Made by a program: the position numbers and the translations under genes. Under the pieces are notes generated by a model that saw nothing but the letters and a program-made list of their open reading frames with translations, made no database searches and was not told the origin of the DNA. From the NCBI GenBank assembly GCA_012840395.1, contig DULL01000017.1, forward strand, positions 18,941-82,940: DNA of 64,000 nt, given 5' to 3'. The stretch comes from Clostridiaceae bacterium. Its GTDB lineage: Bacteria; Bacillota; Clostridia; Acetivibrionales; DULL01. Below, piece after piece: positions 28,466-38,110 of the stretch. Each line of letters begins with the position of its first letter. The stretch's first letter is position 1.

Positions 28466-29998
28466 ATGATTTCAAAATTGTTAAGTTGCGGGCTTATAGG
28501 TATTGAAGGACATATTATACAAGTAGAGATTGATATTAGTGGCGGAATCCCTTCTTTTGAAATAGTTGGGCTGGCAGATGCAGCTGTAAAGGAATCAAAA
28601 GAAAGAGTAAGGGCTGCAATAAAAAATTCAGGTTTTATTTTCCCTTCAAAAAAAATAATCGTTAATCTTGCTCCTGCAGATATAAGAAAAGAAGGTTCTT
28701 GCTTTGACCTGCCTATAGCGTTAGGAATTCTCATTTCAACAGGACAAGTAAATAGCCCTGAACCTGGAAATTATTTGTTTACAGGTGAATTATCCCTTGA
28801 CGGACAGGTCCGTCAGGTTAAGGGTATACTTCCAATGGCTGTAACCGCATTGAAAAATGGAATCAAAAATCTGGTAGTTCCTACTGTTAATGCTGACGAA
28901 GCTGCAGTTGTAAATGGGTTGAACGTACTTCCTGTTAATTCTCTTTTGGAAATAGCAAGCCATTTAAATATGGAATATACTATACAACCACATATAGTGG
29001 ATATAGAGTCCATTTTTAATAAATCAGTTTATTATGAACTTGATTTTGCAGATGTGAAAGGTCAGGCTAATGCAAAAAGAGCTCTTGAAGTGGCTGTTTC
29101 AGGTGGGCATAACATTCTTATGATTGGTTCTCCCGGCTGCGGGAAAACCATGCTGGCAAGGCGCCTGCCTACCATAATGCCTCCCCTGACTTTCGAGGAA
29201 TCCCTGGAGGTTACGAAAATTTACAGCATTACCGGAATGCTTCCTCCAGGGACTTCGTTAGTAACTACCCGTCCCTTCCGCTCTCCTCATCACACTATTA
29301 GTAAAATCAGCCTGGCAGGTGGAGGAAAAATTCCAAAGCCAGGCGAGATAAGCCTTTCTCACCATGGGGTGTTATTTCTTGATGAACTACCTGAGTTTAA
29401 CAGTGAAACCCTTGAAGTCCTCAGGCAGCCGCTTGAGGATGGGTTTGTTACCATTTCAAGGATAAATACCAGTATTACATATCCTGCCATGACTACATTA
29501 GTGTGCGCTGCAAATCCATGCAAATGCGGAAATTATCTTGACAGCACAAAGGAATGTACTTGTACCTCCAGGGAAGTAAGACAATATATTTCCAGAATCA
29601 GCGGTCCTCTTCTCGACAGGATTGATATTCAAATAGAGATTCCTTCGGTAAAATATGATGAGCTAGACAGTACAAAAAAAGAAGAACCTTCCCATATAAT
29701 AAGGGATAGGGTAAAAAAGGCCAGAGAAATTCAACAGGAAAGATATAAGGGTACAAACATATATTCAAATTCACAATTACTTCCTTCCATGTTGAATAAG
29801 TATTGCAGGCTGGACCCAAAAGGAAGAGAAATTCTGAGAAATGCTTTTGAAAAGCTTGGTATGAGTGCAAGGGCACATCATAAAATACTAAAAATCGCAA
29901 GAACCATAGCGGATATGGAGGGAAGTATTTCTATTAAACCAAAACATCTGGCAGAGGCCATTCAATACAGAAGTCTGGACAGAAAATATTGGAGTTGA
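28466..29998 (+). CDS. comM: ComM/YifB-family Mg-chelatase-like AAA+ helicase
   Basis: This 510-residue protein has an N-terminal Lon-like domain (IQVEIDISGGIPSFEIVG), a central AAA+ module with Walker A GSPGCGKT near residue 213, and LFLDELPEF as Walker B. A C-terminal Mg-chelatase helical domain (MSARAHHKILKIARTIADME) follows. ComM is a branch-migration helicase that helps integrate incoming DNA during transformation. It overlaps the dprA leader, and the pairing with dprA points to a role in DNA uptake or recombination. The ATG has GTAAGG upstream. Confidence 0.9.
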   Translation: MISKLLSCGLIGIEGHIIQVEIDISGGIPSFEIVGLADAAVKESKERVRAAIKNSGFIFPSKKIIVNLAPADIRKEGSCFDLPIALGILISTGQVNSPEPGNYLFTGELSLDGQVRQVKGILPMAVTALKNGIKNLVVPTVNADEAAVVNGLNVLPVNSLLEIASHLNMEYTIQPHIVDIESIFNKSVYYELDFADVKGQANAKRALEVAVSGGHNILMIGSPGCGKTMLARRLPTIMPPLTFEESLEVTKIYSITGMLPPGTSLVTTRPFRSPHHTISKISLAGGGKIPKPGEISLSHHGVLFLDELPEFNSETLEVLRQPLEDGFVTISRINTSITYPAMTTLVCAANPCKCGNYLDSTKECTCTSREVRQYISRISGPLLDRIDIQIEIPSVKYDELDSTKKEEPSHIIRDRVKKAREIQQERYKGTNIYSNSQLLPSMLNKYCRLDPKGREILRNAFEKLGMSARAHHKILKIARTIADMEGSISIKPKHLAEAIQYRSLDRKYWS

Positions 29999-30003
29999 TA
30001 GAA

Positions 30004-31116
30004 ATGAATCAGGACATTATATACTGGGTATGGTTATCATCCTTGCTCCAAATAAGTCCCAGGAAAAAAATAGAATTAATACAGTACTTCAAAGAACCTC
30101 AATATATTTGGCATTCAAGAAATGAGGATTTAAAAAACCTACCTTTTATCTCAGAAAGTATGTTTAAACAGCTTACAGACCCTGAACCCAGGAAAAAGGT
30201 TGATAAACTGATTGAAATTATATACAGGGAAGATATACATATTTATAGGTACAATTACGATAAATCTTATCCGGATATACTATATAACATGTATGATCCT
30301 CCTTTAATACTTTATTCAAAAGGTTGTATAAACCTGAACGAAATGGCGGTTGCAATTGTAGGTGCAAGAAAAGCTACCTCCTACGGACTTAAAACTGCTG
30401 AGAAATTTGCCTTTGAGCTTGCATCTTATGGTATAACAGTAATTAGTGGCATGGCAAGGGGAATTGACTCCCAGGCACATATAGGTGCCCTTAAAGCTGG
30501 TGGAAAGACAATTGCGGTTCTAGGATGCGGGCTTGATATAGTGTATCCTCCTGAAAACAGGCAGTTAATGGAGAATATTATCAATAACGGGGCGGTTGTT
30601 TCTGAATATCCTCCTGGTACTCAGCCATTGCCATATAATTTCCCGGCAAGGAACAGAATAATAAGTGGCTTAAGCCATGGTGTGGTTGTAGTTGAGGCAG
30701 CCAGTAAAAGCGGTTCACTTATAACTGCAGATTTTGCTCTGGAACAGGGAAAAGAGGTTTTTGCAGTGCCGGGAAATATTAATAATATTAATAGCAGGGG
30801 CACTAATAAATTAATAAAGGAAGGAGCAAAACTGGTAAGTGATGTAGAAGACATCCTGGAAGAAATAATAGAATTCAGTGTACAAAAAATTCCTGAAAAA
30901 AAGAGGAAAAACCTAATTTACAGTAGTATTTATAAAGAGTTAAATACTGTAGAAAAAAGTATTTTAAAAGAATTAAAATATGAACCTCTTCATATAGATA
31001 GAATTGCAGAAAAATGCAATATTAGTATTCAGGATGCCAATGTTTTGCTTACAACGCTGGAATTAAAAGGAATTATAGAGCAATTGCCTGGGAAGGTTTT
31101 CTGCATTAGTCAATAA
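30004..31116 (+). CDS. dprA: DNA processing protein DprA
   Basis: This 370-residue DprA loads RecA on incoming single-stranded DNA. A SAM-like N-terminal region precedes the Rossmann-type core (VAIVGARKATSYGLKTAEKF, SGMARGIDSQAHIGAL, FPARNRIISGLS). A winged-helix domain at the C-terminus (HIDRIAEKCNISIQDANVLL) completes it. The ATG at 30004 uses GGAG inside the comM end; a TTG at 29989 overlaps comM and has no SD. It is followed by about 100 nt with a small TTACCAT/ATGGTAA stem and then topA. Confidence 0.95.
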   Translation: MNQDIIYWVWLSSLLQISPRKKIELIQYFKEPQYIWHSRNEDLKNLPFISESMFKQLTDPEPRKKVDKLIEIIYREDIHIYRYNYDKSYPDILYNMYDPPLILYSKGCINLNEMAVAIVGARKATSYGLKTAEKFAFELASYGITVISGMARGIDSQAHIGALKAGGKTIAVLGCGLDIVYPPENRQLMENIINNGAVVSEYPPGTQPLPYNFPARNRIISGLSHGVVVVEAASKSGSLITADFALEQGKEVFAVPGNINNINSRGTNKLIKEGAKLVSDVEDILEEIIEFSVQKIPEKKRKNLIYSSIYKELNTVEKSILKELKYEPLHIDRIAEKCNISIQDANVLLTTLELKGIIEQLPGKVFCISQ

Positions 31117-31218
31117 AATACTGGATTTTATTTATGAATGTTGCTAATATATAAAATACAGGTTTTAATAAGCCTGCAATCTTACCATAAAATGGTAATT
31201 TAATATCCGGAGGTTATA

Positions 31219-33303
31219 ATGGCAAACAATTTGATAATAGTAGAGTCTCCTGCGAAAGCAAAAACTTTAAGCAAATTTTTAGGAAAAGAATATAAAATAG
31301 AGGCTTCAGTGGGACATGTTAGGGATTTGCCAAAAAGTCAGATGGGAATTGAAATTGAAAATAATTTCAAACCCAAGTATATTACCATCAGAGGCAAGGG
31401 CGATATATTAAACAAATTAAAAAAAGAAGCCAAAAATGCTAAAAGAATATATCTTGCTACCGACCCTGACAGGGAAGGTGAAGCTATATCATGGCATCTC
31501 ACAAAATTATTGAGTATTGATGAATCTGAAAAATGCAGAATAACTTTTAATGAAATTACCAAAAATGCTGTAAAAAACGCCATTAAATCTCCAAGACAAA
31601 TTGATATGGATCTAGTTGATGCACAGCAAGCGAGAAGAGTGCTTGACAGGCTGGTTGGATATAAGATCAGCCCACTTTTATGGAAGAATGTTCGTAAAGG
31701 GTTAAGTGCAGGCAGAGTTCAGTCTGTAGCCACAAGGATTATTTGTGACAGGGAAGAGGAAATTGAAAATTTCGTACCTGAGGAATACTGGACACTGGCT
31801 GTATTATTGGCCAAAGAAGGAAGTAAAAATACCTTTGAAGCCAGGTTTCATGGCAGAACTGATGAAAAAATTGAACTTAAAGATGAAGAACAAGTTAAAA
31901 AAATAATGGCTGACTTAGAAGGAGCCGATTATATCGTCAGTAAAGTAAAAAAAGGTGAAAAGAAGAAAACACCTCCACCTGTTTTTACAACAAGTACCCT
32001 CCAGCAAGAGGCTTCAAGAAAACTAGGTTTTTCAACCAAAAAAACCATGATGGTTGCCCAGCAGTTATATGAGGGAATAGAAATAAAGGATATGGGAGCC
32101 CTGGGTTTAGTTACTTATATCCGTACAGATTCTATCAGGATTTCCGATGAGGCAGTTAAGGAGGCCGCACAAATAATTAAAAGCAGGTTTGGAGACGATT
32201 ACCTGCCCAAAGAAGCAAGAGTATATAAAAACAAGAGCAATGCCCAGGATGCTCATGAAGGAATACGCCCTACCAATGTTGCATTGCATCCTGATTCAAT
32301 CAGGGATTCTCTCAGTAACGATCAATATAAATTGTATAAGCTTATATGGGAAAGGTTTCTATCAAGCCAAATGGCACAAGCTGTTTATGATACACTGACA
32401 GTTGAGATTACTGCAGGAGATTATATTTTCAAAGCGGTTGGATCAACAGTAAAATTCCCTGGTTTTATGGCTGTATATACTGAAGACAGGGATGATGGAC
32501 AGGAAGAAGAAAATACAAATATACCTTCTCTAGAAGAGAAAGAAAAACTTAATCTCAAAAAAATTGATCCTAAACAGCATTTTACTCAGCCACCTTTAAG
32601 ATATACAGAAGCAACTTTAGTAAAAGCGCTGGAAGAAAAAGGTATAGGCCGGCCAAGCACTTACGCTCCTACTATAACAACAATATTGTCGCGAGGATAT
32701 GTCGTCAAAGAAAAGAAATACTTAAAGCCTACTGAATTGGGCAAAATTGTTAATGATATAATGAAGAAATATTTTAAAGATATAGTGGACATTGAGTTTA
32801 CTGCACAGATGGAAGAAAAACTTGATGCAATTGAAGAAGGAGAAAAGGATTGGGTTACTGTAATTAAAGAATTTTATGACAGTTTTGTACAAGATCTTAA
32901 AGAAGCAGAGGAAACGATTGGAAAAGTAGAAATAAAGGACGAGGAAACTGACATAATTTGTGAGAAATGCGGAAGAAAAATGGTAATAAAGCAAGGCAAA
33001 TATGGTAAATTCCTTGCTTGTCCTGGATTTCCCGAATGCAGAAATGCCAGGCCAATTTTTGAAGAGGCAGGGGTTAATTGCCCGTTATGTTCTGGCAAGG
33101 TACTTATCAAGAAAACAAAGAAAGGCCGAAAGTACCTAGGTTGTGAGAGATATCCGGAATGCAGTTTTATGACCTGGGATATGCCTGCAGGCAAAAATTG
33201 CCCTAAATGTGGTAATTTTCTTGTTAAGAAGTCCTCAGGTAAAAATGGGACATTGAAGTGCAGCAATGAAGCATGTGATTATGTAACAGATGAAAAAAAT
33301 TAA
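31219..33303 (+). CDS. topA: DNA topoisomerase I
   Basis: This 694-residue type IA topoisomerase relaxes negative supercoils. The toprim domain begins NLIIVESPAKAKTLSKFLG and has DPDREGEAIS. The active-site Tyr300 is in LVTYIRTDS. Three C-terminal Cys4 zinc fingers follow, starting at CEKCGRKM, CPLCSGKV and CPKCGNFL. The length is typical. TCCGGAGG precedes the ATG. Order topA-trmFO is the common Firmicutes arrangement. Confidence 0.97.
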   Translation: MANNLIIVESPAKAKTLSKFLGKEYKIEASVGHVRDLPKSQMGIEIENNFKPKYITIRGKGDILNKLKKEAKNAKRIYLATDPDREGEAISWHLTKLLSIDESEKCRITFNEITKNAVKNAIKSPRQIDMDLVDAQQARRVLDRLVGYKISPLLWKNVRKGLSAGRVQSVATRIICDREEEIENFVPEEYWTLAVLLAKEGSKNTFEARFHGRTDEKIELKDEEQVKKIMADLEGADYIVSKVKKGEKKKTPPPVFTTSTLQQEASRKLGFSTKKTMMVAQQLYEGIEIKDMGALGLVTYIRTDSIRISDEAVKEAAQIIKSRFGDDYLPKEARVYKNKSNAQDAHEGIRPTNVALHPDSIRDSLSNDQYKLYKLIWERFLSSQMAQAVYDTLTVEITAGDYIFKAVGSTVKFPGFMAVYTEDRDDGQEEENTNIPSLEEKEKLNLKKIDPKQHFTQPPLRYTEATLVKALEEKGIGRPSTYAPTITTILSRGYVVKEKKYLKPTELGKIVNDIMKKYFKDIVDIEFTAQMEEKLDAIEEGEKDWVTVIKEFYDSFVQDLKEAEETIGKVEIKDEETDIICEKCGRKMVIKQGKYGKFLACPGFPECRNARPIFEEAGVNCPLCSGKVLIKKTKKGRKYLGCERYPECSFMTWDMPAGKNCPKCGNFLVKKSSGKNGTLKCSNEACDYVTDEKN

Positions 33304-33355
33304 CAAGTGCAACATAAAGTCTTAACATTATCAAAAGGTCTGAAGGGAATAAAAT

Positions 33356-34669
33356 ATGCCGGATTATATAAACGTAATTGGTGCCGGGCTGGCTGGTTGC
33401 GAAGCTGCCTGGCAGATAGCCAAAAGAGGAATTAAAGTAAAGCTGTATGAAATTAAACCAAAACAATTTACTCCAGCTCACCACAGTCCGGATTTTGCCG
33501 AGTTGGTTTGCAGCAACTCTTTAAGGGCTGATTCTTTAGAAAACGCAGTGGGGTTGTTAAAAGAAGAAATGAGGCTTTTGGATTCGATTATCATTAAATG
33601 TGCCGACATTACCAAAGTTCCGGCTGGTGGTGCTTTAGCAGTAGACAGATATAGATTTTCCAGGATTATTACTGAAAAGATTAAGAATCATAAAAATATT
33701 ACCGTTATAAATGAAGAAGTTACAAATATACCGGATAATGCAATCACGGTAATAGCTACCGGACCTCTGACTTCTGCTGCCCTGTCCCGGCATATATCAG
33801 AATTTATAGGACATGATTATTTATATTTTTATGATGCTGCAGCACCTATTGTAACAAGTGAATCAATAAATATGAAAAAGGCTTTCCTGGCTGCACGCTA
33901 TGGTAAGGGACAGGAAGATTATATTAACTGCCCTATGAACAAAGATGAATATGATTTGTTTTATAAAGAGCTTGTCAATGCAGAAAGAGTTCAGATGAAA
34001 AAATTTGAAAAAGAAATATTATTTGAAGGATGTATGCCTGTAGAAAGCCTTGCTGACAGAGGTTATGATACATTAAGGTTTGGACCAATGAAACCTGTTG
34101 GCTTAATAGACCCTGCAACAGGAAAAATTCCTTATGCTGTAGTTCAGCTAAGGCAGGACAACTCCGAAGGAACACTATATAATATTGTAGGTTTTCAAAC
34201 CCGTTTAAAATGGCCTGAACAAAAAAGAGTATTTAGACTTATCCCCGGGCTTGAAAATGCAGAGTTTGTAAGATATGGTGTAATGCATAGGAATACTTTT
34301 ATTAATTCACCATTGTTACTGGACCAGACTTATAATATGGTTAAGAGGCCTAATATCTATTTTGCAGGACAAATTACCGGGGTTGAGGGTTATGTAGAAT
34401 CAGCATCTTCCGGCCTTGTGGCTGGAATAAATGCAATTTTTAAATATACTGGAAAGAGTCCCCTGGTATTTCCAGGCAATACTGCTATTGGTGCCTTGAG
34501 CAGATACATATCAAAATCTTCCATTAAGGATTTTCAACCAATGAACATTAATTTTGGGCTTATAGATGATGGCGACTTGAAAATAAAGGATAAAAAAAAT
34601 AAAAAGCTTGAAATCTCCAAACGTGCTTTAGACGAAATTAAAAAAATTATTAGTACACATAATCTGTAG
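33356..34669 (+). CDS. trmFO: tRNA (uracil-5-)-methyltransferase, folate/FAD-dependent
   Basis: This 437-residue enzyme makes m5U54 in tRNA using methylene-THF and FAD. The FAD-binding loop ([19 protein letters not shown]) and the motifs [20 protein letters not shown] and [19 protein letters not shown] are all present. It draws on the same methylene-THF that the fhs-fchA-folD operon makes. It is followed by a 240-nt gap where related genomes often carry codY or hslVU. A small stem (CTCTCTT ... AAGAGAG) near 34710-34733 may stop transcription. Confidence 0.95.
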   Translation: MPDYINVIGAGLAGCEAAWQIAKRGIKVKLYEIKPKQFTPAHHSPDFAELVCSNSLRADSLENAVGLLKEEMRLLDSIIIKCADITKVPAGGALAVDRYRFSRIITEKIKNHKNITVINEEVTNIPDNAITVIATGPLTSAALSRHISEFIGHDYLYFYDAAAPIVTSESINMKKAFLAARYGKGQEDYINCPMNKDEYDLFYKELVNAERVQMKKFEKEILFEGCMPVESLADRGYDTLRFGPMKPVGLIDPATGKIPYAVVQLRQDNSEGTLYNIVGFQTRLKWPEQKRVFRLIPGLENAEFVRYGVMHRNTFINSPLLLDQTYNMVKRPNIYFAGQITGVEGYVESASSGLVAGINAIFKYTGKSPLVFPGNTAIGALSRYISKSSIKDFQPMNINFGLIDDGDLKIKDKKNKKLEISKRALDEIKKIISTHNL

Positions 34670-34816
34670 AAGTTTGTTGTTCTTATTTTAATATTCATGG
34701 TGTTACATCCTCTCTTTAATTCATTCAAGAGAGAATGTCATATGTCGATTACATTATCAACATCGACAAATAACAATTTATTTCTGTATATTACTACAAA
34801 ATGTTTTAATATATTA

Positions 34817-34845
34817 TTGTTTTCTAAAAAAATTTATGTTAAAAT
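34817..34845 (+). promoter_or_regulatory. predicted sigma-A promoter of the fla/che operon
   Basis: TTGTTT (34817-34822), a 17-nt spacer and TAAAAT (34840-34845) lie 67 nt before flgB. Transcription would begin near 34852, at the edge of the palindrome 34854-34871. I see no sigma-D pattern (TAAA, about 15 nt, GCCGATAA) here. Confidence 0.5.
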
Positions 34846-34853
34846 CATGATGG

Positions 34854-34871
34854 CATGGAAAATATTCCATG
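34854..34871 (+). promoter_or_regulatory. palindrome at the probable start of the fla/che transcript
   Basis: CATGGAA and TTCCATG flank AATA in a perfect 7-bp palindrome placed just after the predicted -10. It could be a repressor operator or a 5'-end mRNA hairpin. The regulator is not known. Confidence 0.5.
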
Positions 34872-34911
34872 TAAAATATTTTTGTTTACTACTCTGGAAA
34901 GTGGGTAAGTT

Positions 34912-35319
34912 ATGATACGTGGTTTATTTAATAATACCAGGATTATAGAAAAAGCATTAGATGCTTCTTTCCTGAGAAATGAAATTATTTCACATAATAT
35001 TGCAAATGTTGATACTCCAGGATATAAAAGGTATTCTGTTCAATTTGAAGAAATATTGAATGGTAACATGGAAGCAAGGATATCAGGATTAAGAACAAAT
35101 GATGTTCATATTCCTATAGGAAAAGACAGGAAAGAAGATATACAACCAAAAGTAATAAGAGACAACAGGGAATCAAGCATGAGAATAGATGGAAATAATG
35201 TGGATATTGAAAAAGAAATGGCTGAAATGGCTAAAAACAGCATTAAATATCAAATTATGATACAAAATATCAATTCCAGCTTCAGAAGACTTAAAAATGT
35301 GATTAATGAAGGGAGATGA
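34912..35319 (+). CDS. flgB: flagellar basal-body rod protein FlgB
   Basis: This 135-residue proximal rod protein opens the fla/che operon. The rod signature HNIANVDTPGYKR near residue 28 and the C-terminal helix (EKEMAEMAKNSIKYQIMIQN) are clear. It is exported through the flagellar secretion apparatus and assembles with FlgC and FliE. The ATG at 34912 has GGGTAAG upstream. flgC follows 5 nt later. Confidence 0.95.
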   Translation: MIRGLFNNTRIIEKALDASFLRNEIISHNIANVDTPGYKRYSVQFEEILNGNMEARISGLRTNDVHIPIGKDRKEDIQPKVIRDNRESSMRIDGNNVDIEKEMAEMAKNSIKYQIMIQNINSSFRRLKNVINEGR

Positions 35320-35324
35320 TTTAA

Positions 35325-35768
35325 TTGGGTTTTTTGGATTCATTGGATATAGGAGCTTCTGCATTAACAGCTCAGAGGCTCAGGATGGATATAATAGCTC
35401 AGAATATTGCTAATGTTAATACCACAAGAACAGAAAATGGTACACCTTATAAAAGAAAAACAGTAGTTTTTGAAGAAAGGAATTCAAAGGAATCCTTTTC
35501 AAGCCTTTTATCTTCCGGTAACCAAGGAAATCTTACTGGTAAGGGAGTTAAAGTGTCAGGTATTGTGGAAGACAACTCACCCTTTAAAAGAGTATATGAA
35601 CCGGGACATCCTGACGCAAATGAAGAAGGATATGTACTTATGCCAAATGTAGATATTGTTACAGAAATGGTTAATATGATATCCGCATCAAGAGTATATG
35701 AAGCCAATGTAACTTCAATTAATACAGCCAAGAGCATGGCACTGAAAGCACTCGAAATAGGAAGATAA
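35325..35768 (+). CDS. flgC: flagellar basal-body rod protein FlgC
   Basis: This 147-residue rod protein has the N-terminal rod motif (RMDIIAQNIANVNTTRTENG) and the C-terminal helix DIVTEMVNMISASRVYEANV of the family. A TTG start at 35325 is preceded by GGGAG. It builds the rod with FlgB and FliE. The spacing to fliE is 17 nt, with an ACGGAGGG SD. Confidence 0.95.
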   Translation: MGFLDSLDIGASALTAQRLRMDIIAQNIANVNTTRTENGTPYKRKTVVFEERNSKESFSSLLSSGNQGNLTGKGVKVSGIVEDNSPFKRVYEPGHPDANEEGYVLMPNVDIVTEMVNMISASRVYEANVTSINTAKSMALKALEIGR

Positions 35769-35785
35769 TTCAACGGAGGGTAAAT

Positions 35786-36097
35786 ATGGCTATAAACCTT
35801 GTGACACAGCAGTTAGGTAATCAGGTATCATCTGTAAGTAATAGTAAAGTCAGTTCAAAAAACAGCGTAGGAAATGACAATAGCTTTCAAACAATATTCA
35901 ATGATGTATTAAATAAAACAAATTCACTCATTCTCGAGTCAGAAAAACTAACAAAGGAAGCTTCACTGGGTAATATTGACAACATTCATCAGGTTCTTAT
36001 TGCTAGTGAAAAGGCGGATATTGCCTTGCAGCTTACTTTACAAATACGAAATAAGGTTTTGGATGCTTACAATGACATAATGAGAATGCAAATTTAA
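35786..36097 (+). CDS. fliE: flagellar hook-basal body protein FliE
   Basis: This 103-residue protein is FliE, the adaptor joining the MS ring and the rod. The family core (NIDNIHQVLIASEKADIALQ, then LQIRNKVLDAYNDIMRMQI) fills the C-terminal half, after a low-complexity start. ACGGAGG precedes the ATG. Unusually, 380 nt of repeat-rich, gene-free DNA separate it from fliF; elsewhere in this operon gaps are mostly under 60 nt. Confidence 0.93.
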   Translation: MAINLVTQQLGNQVSSVSNSKVSSKNSVGNDNSFQTIFNDVLNKTNSLILESEKLTKEASLGNIDNIHQVLIASEKADIALQLTLQIRNKVLDAYNDIMRMQI

Positions 36098-36261
36098 GTT
36101 ATCTGAAACTAATAACAAATAGATTGAAAATAATAAATGAATATAGAATATAAAAATATAACAGATAGAGATAAATAATATAAACAGATAGATATATAAA
36201 TAAATAAATAATTCATCTCAATAAACAAATGTCCTGAAATGCTAATCAGATAGAAACTTTT

Positions 36262-36357
36262 CAAAGAGAAATGCTAATCAAAATGCTATTCAAAGAGAAA
36301 TGTTAATCTAAGAGAAATGCTAATCAAAAATGCTATTCAAAGAGAAATGCTAATTAA
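36262..36357 (+). repeat. tandem direct repeats in the fliE-fliF gap
   Basis: Five copies of a core AGAGAAATGYTAAT lie head to tail in about 95 nt. Two are part of a longer unit containing ATGCTATTCAAAGAGAAATG. Upstream, 36098-36235 is simple AT-rich sequence (ATAAATAAATAAATAA, repeated AACAGATAGA). No gene is visible in 36098-36477. The end of the gap carries GAGAGGTG, the SD of fliF. Confidence 0.85.
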
Positions 36358-36477
36358 ATAGTGAAACTTATACAAAAAAGGTAATCAAATTTTTAAGGTA
36401 TACATAAAACTTAATGTTAGTACACTATTCTATTATAGTTTACTAATTTTGTATTACCTTGTAGAGAGGTGTAATAG

Positions 36478-38085
36478 TTGCCTGAAGAGATACTAAAATT
36501 CCGACAGAGAATTGCCGAATTCTGGAATGGACTGGAAAAAGGCCAAAAGATCAGGATTTATATAACTTCTATTATTGTTACATTATGTGTAGTTTTAGGC
36601 TTAATTCTATTAAACAAGCCTAACCGGATAACTTTAATAAGAGATTATGATCCTAAAGATATTGGGGAAATGAGTGCTATTCTAAATGAAAATAACATTT
36701 GGAATAGTATTGAGAATAACGGGACCAGTATTGTAATTAATGCCAGGGATAACAACAAGGCTCAGGTAGTTCTTGCTCAAAAGGGATACCCCAAAAGCGG
36801 TATGACTTTTGAAGATGCTATTTCCATGATAGGAATGAGCACCACTGAAAGTGATAAAAAATATATTTGGAAACAGCAAAAGACCGCAGATATTGAGAGC
36901 AAGCTGAAGATGCTGGACAATATTGAAAATGCTTCTGTAATTTTAGCTTTACCAGAACGGTCCATTTTCATGCTGCCTCAAGAGGAAGCAAGCATGCCTA
37001 CTGCTTATGTAATGATTAAACCAAAAGAAAAGCTTACTCCCAAACAGGTAGAGGCTGTAGTCATGATAGTATCACGCAGTGTAGAAAATTTAAAACCTGA
37101 GAATATTACGGTTGTTGATAATAATCTAAACATTCTGAATAACTACTATAAGGATACGGCTTTTGAAATGGTTAATACTCAGGAAGAAATGAGGTATAAA
37201 AAAACACTTGAATTACAAAACAGGGTATATGAGTATTTCAGCGTAGGAGAGTTTGACAACTTCGATACCATCAGAGTTGTTGCAAATCCTGTTTTGGATT
37301 TTGATACTTTGAAAGAGCAAAAAAAGACCATATCCAATCCCGAGGGTATGACCGAAGGAGCAGTTATAAGCAGCGAATCAACAAACGAACAGCTATTTAA
37401 CAGTACGGGTGAAGATATACCTGCCCCAGGTATAGACGCAAATCCAGGTACTGATTTAGTAGATACTCCCACATACCAAATTGGAGAGCAGGAAAATTCA
37501 TCTTATAGCAAACAACATGATATCAGGAATTATGCTTATAACGAAACCATTAGCGAAACTGAAAAAGCAGTTGGTGTTTTAATACCTGAAAAGTCTACCA
37601 TGGCTATCTCATTATGGTATGGGAAAAGAGTCACTGATCAGAATAAGTTGTCAGATGAATTCCTGGAGAGTGTAAAAATAGCTGCAAGTACTGCAACAGG
37701 AATTCCTGTGGAAAATATATCAGTACACAGAATGCGCTTGGCAGAAGAAAAAGTTGAAGAAGTAACCGAAACCAGAGAAGATATAATCAGGGAGCTGATT
37801 ACCATATATGGCTTGCCAATACTTGGACTTCAATTTGCAATAATAATAGTAATGATTATTTTAATCAGAAATAGGAAAAGAAAGAAGCAAGAAGAAATGG
37901 TTCAAGCAGTTGATAATTCACAACAAGAATCTGCTGAAAGTCCCAAAATTGAGGAGAGCATCCCTGAAATAGTTGTTGAGGAAAAATCAGAGATAAAGAA
38001 GCAATTAGATAAATTTGTACAGCAAAAACCTGAAGCTGTAGCCCAACTATTAAAGAACTGGCTTGCAGAAGACTGGGATTACTAA
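36478..38085 (+). CDS. fliF: flagellar MS-ring protein FliF
   Basis: This 535-residue protein forms the membrane (MS) ring. It has one membrane helix near residues 26-48 and a second near 446-466, with a YscJ-like periplasmic domain (VVLAQKGYPKSGMTFEDA and ASVILALPERS) between them. The C-terminal end VAQLLKNWLAEDWDY is the FliG-binding motif. The TTG start at 36478 has GAGAGGTG upstream. fliG follows 25 nt later. Confidence 0.95.
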   Translation: MPEEILKFRQRIAEFWNGLEKGQKIRIYITSIIVTLCVVLGLILLNKPNRITLIRDYDPKDIGEMSAILNENNIWNSIENNGTSIVINARDNNKAQVVLAQKGYPKSGMTFEDAISMIGMSTTESDKKYIWKQQKTADIESKLKMLDNIENASVILALPERSIFMLPQEEASMPTAYVMIKPKEKLTPKQVEAVVMIVSRSVENLKPENITVVDNNLNILNNYYKDTAFEMVNTQEEMRYKKTLELQNRVYEYFSVGEFDNFDTIRVVANPVLDFDTLKEQKKTISNPEGMTEGAVISSESTNEQLFNSTGEDIPAPGIDANPGTDLVDTPTYQIGEQENSSYSKQHDIRNYAYNETISETEKAVGVLIPEKSTMAISLWYGKRVTDQNKLSDEFLESVKIAASTATGIPVENISVHRMRLAEEKVEEVTETREDIIRELITIYGLPILGLQFAIIIVMIILIRNRKRKKQEEMVQAVDNSQQESAESPKIEESIPEIVVEEKSEIKKQLDKFVQQKPEAVAQLLKNWLAEDWDY

Positions 38086-38110
38086 TGACAGCTGAAAGGA
38101 GGAGATTGCA

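Noticed and set aside
34670..34911. c-di-GMP riboswitch ahead of the fla/che operon
   Set aside because: The conserved GEMM core motifs are absent; only short palindromes are present.
34697..34915. 72-codon open frame between trmFO and flgB
   Set aside because: It runs through the promoter and palindrome of flgB, has no SD and ends inside flgB; not a gene.
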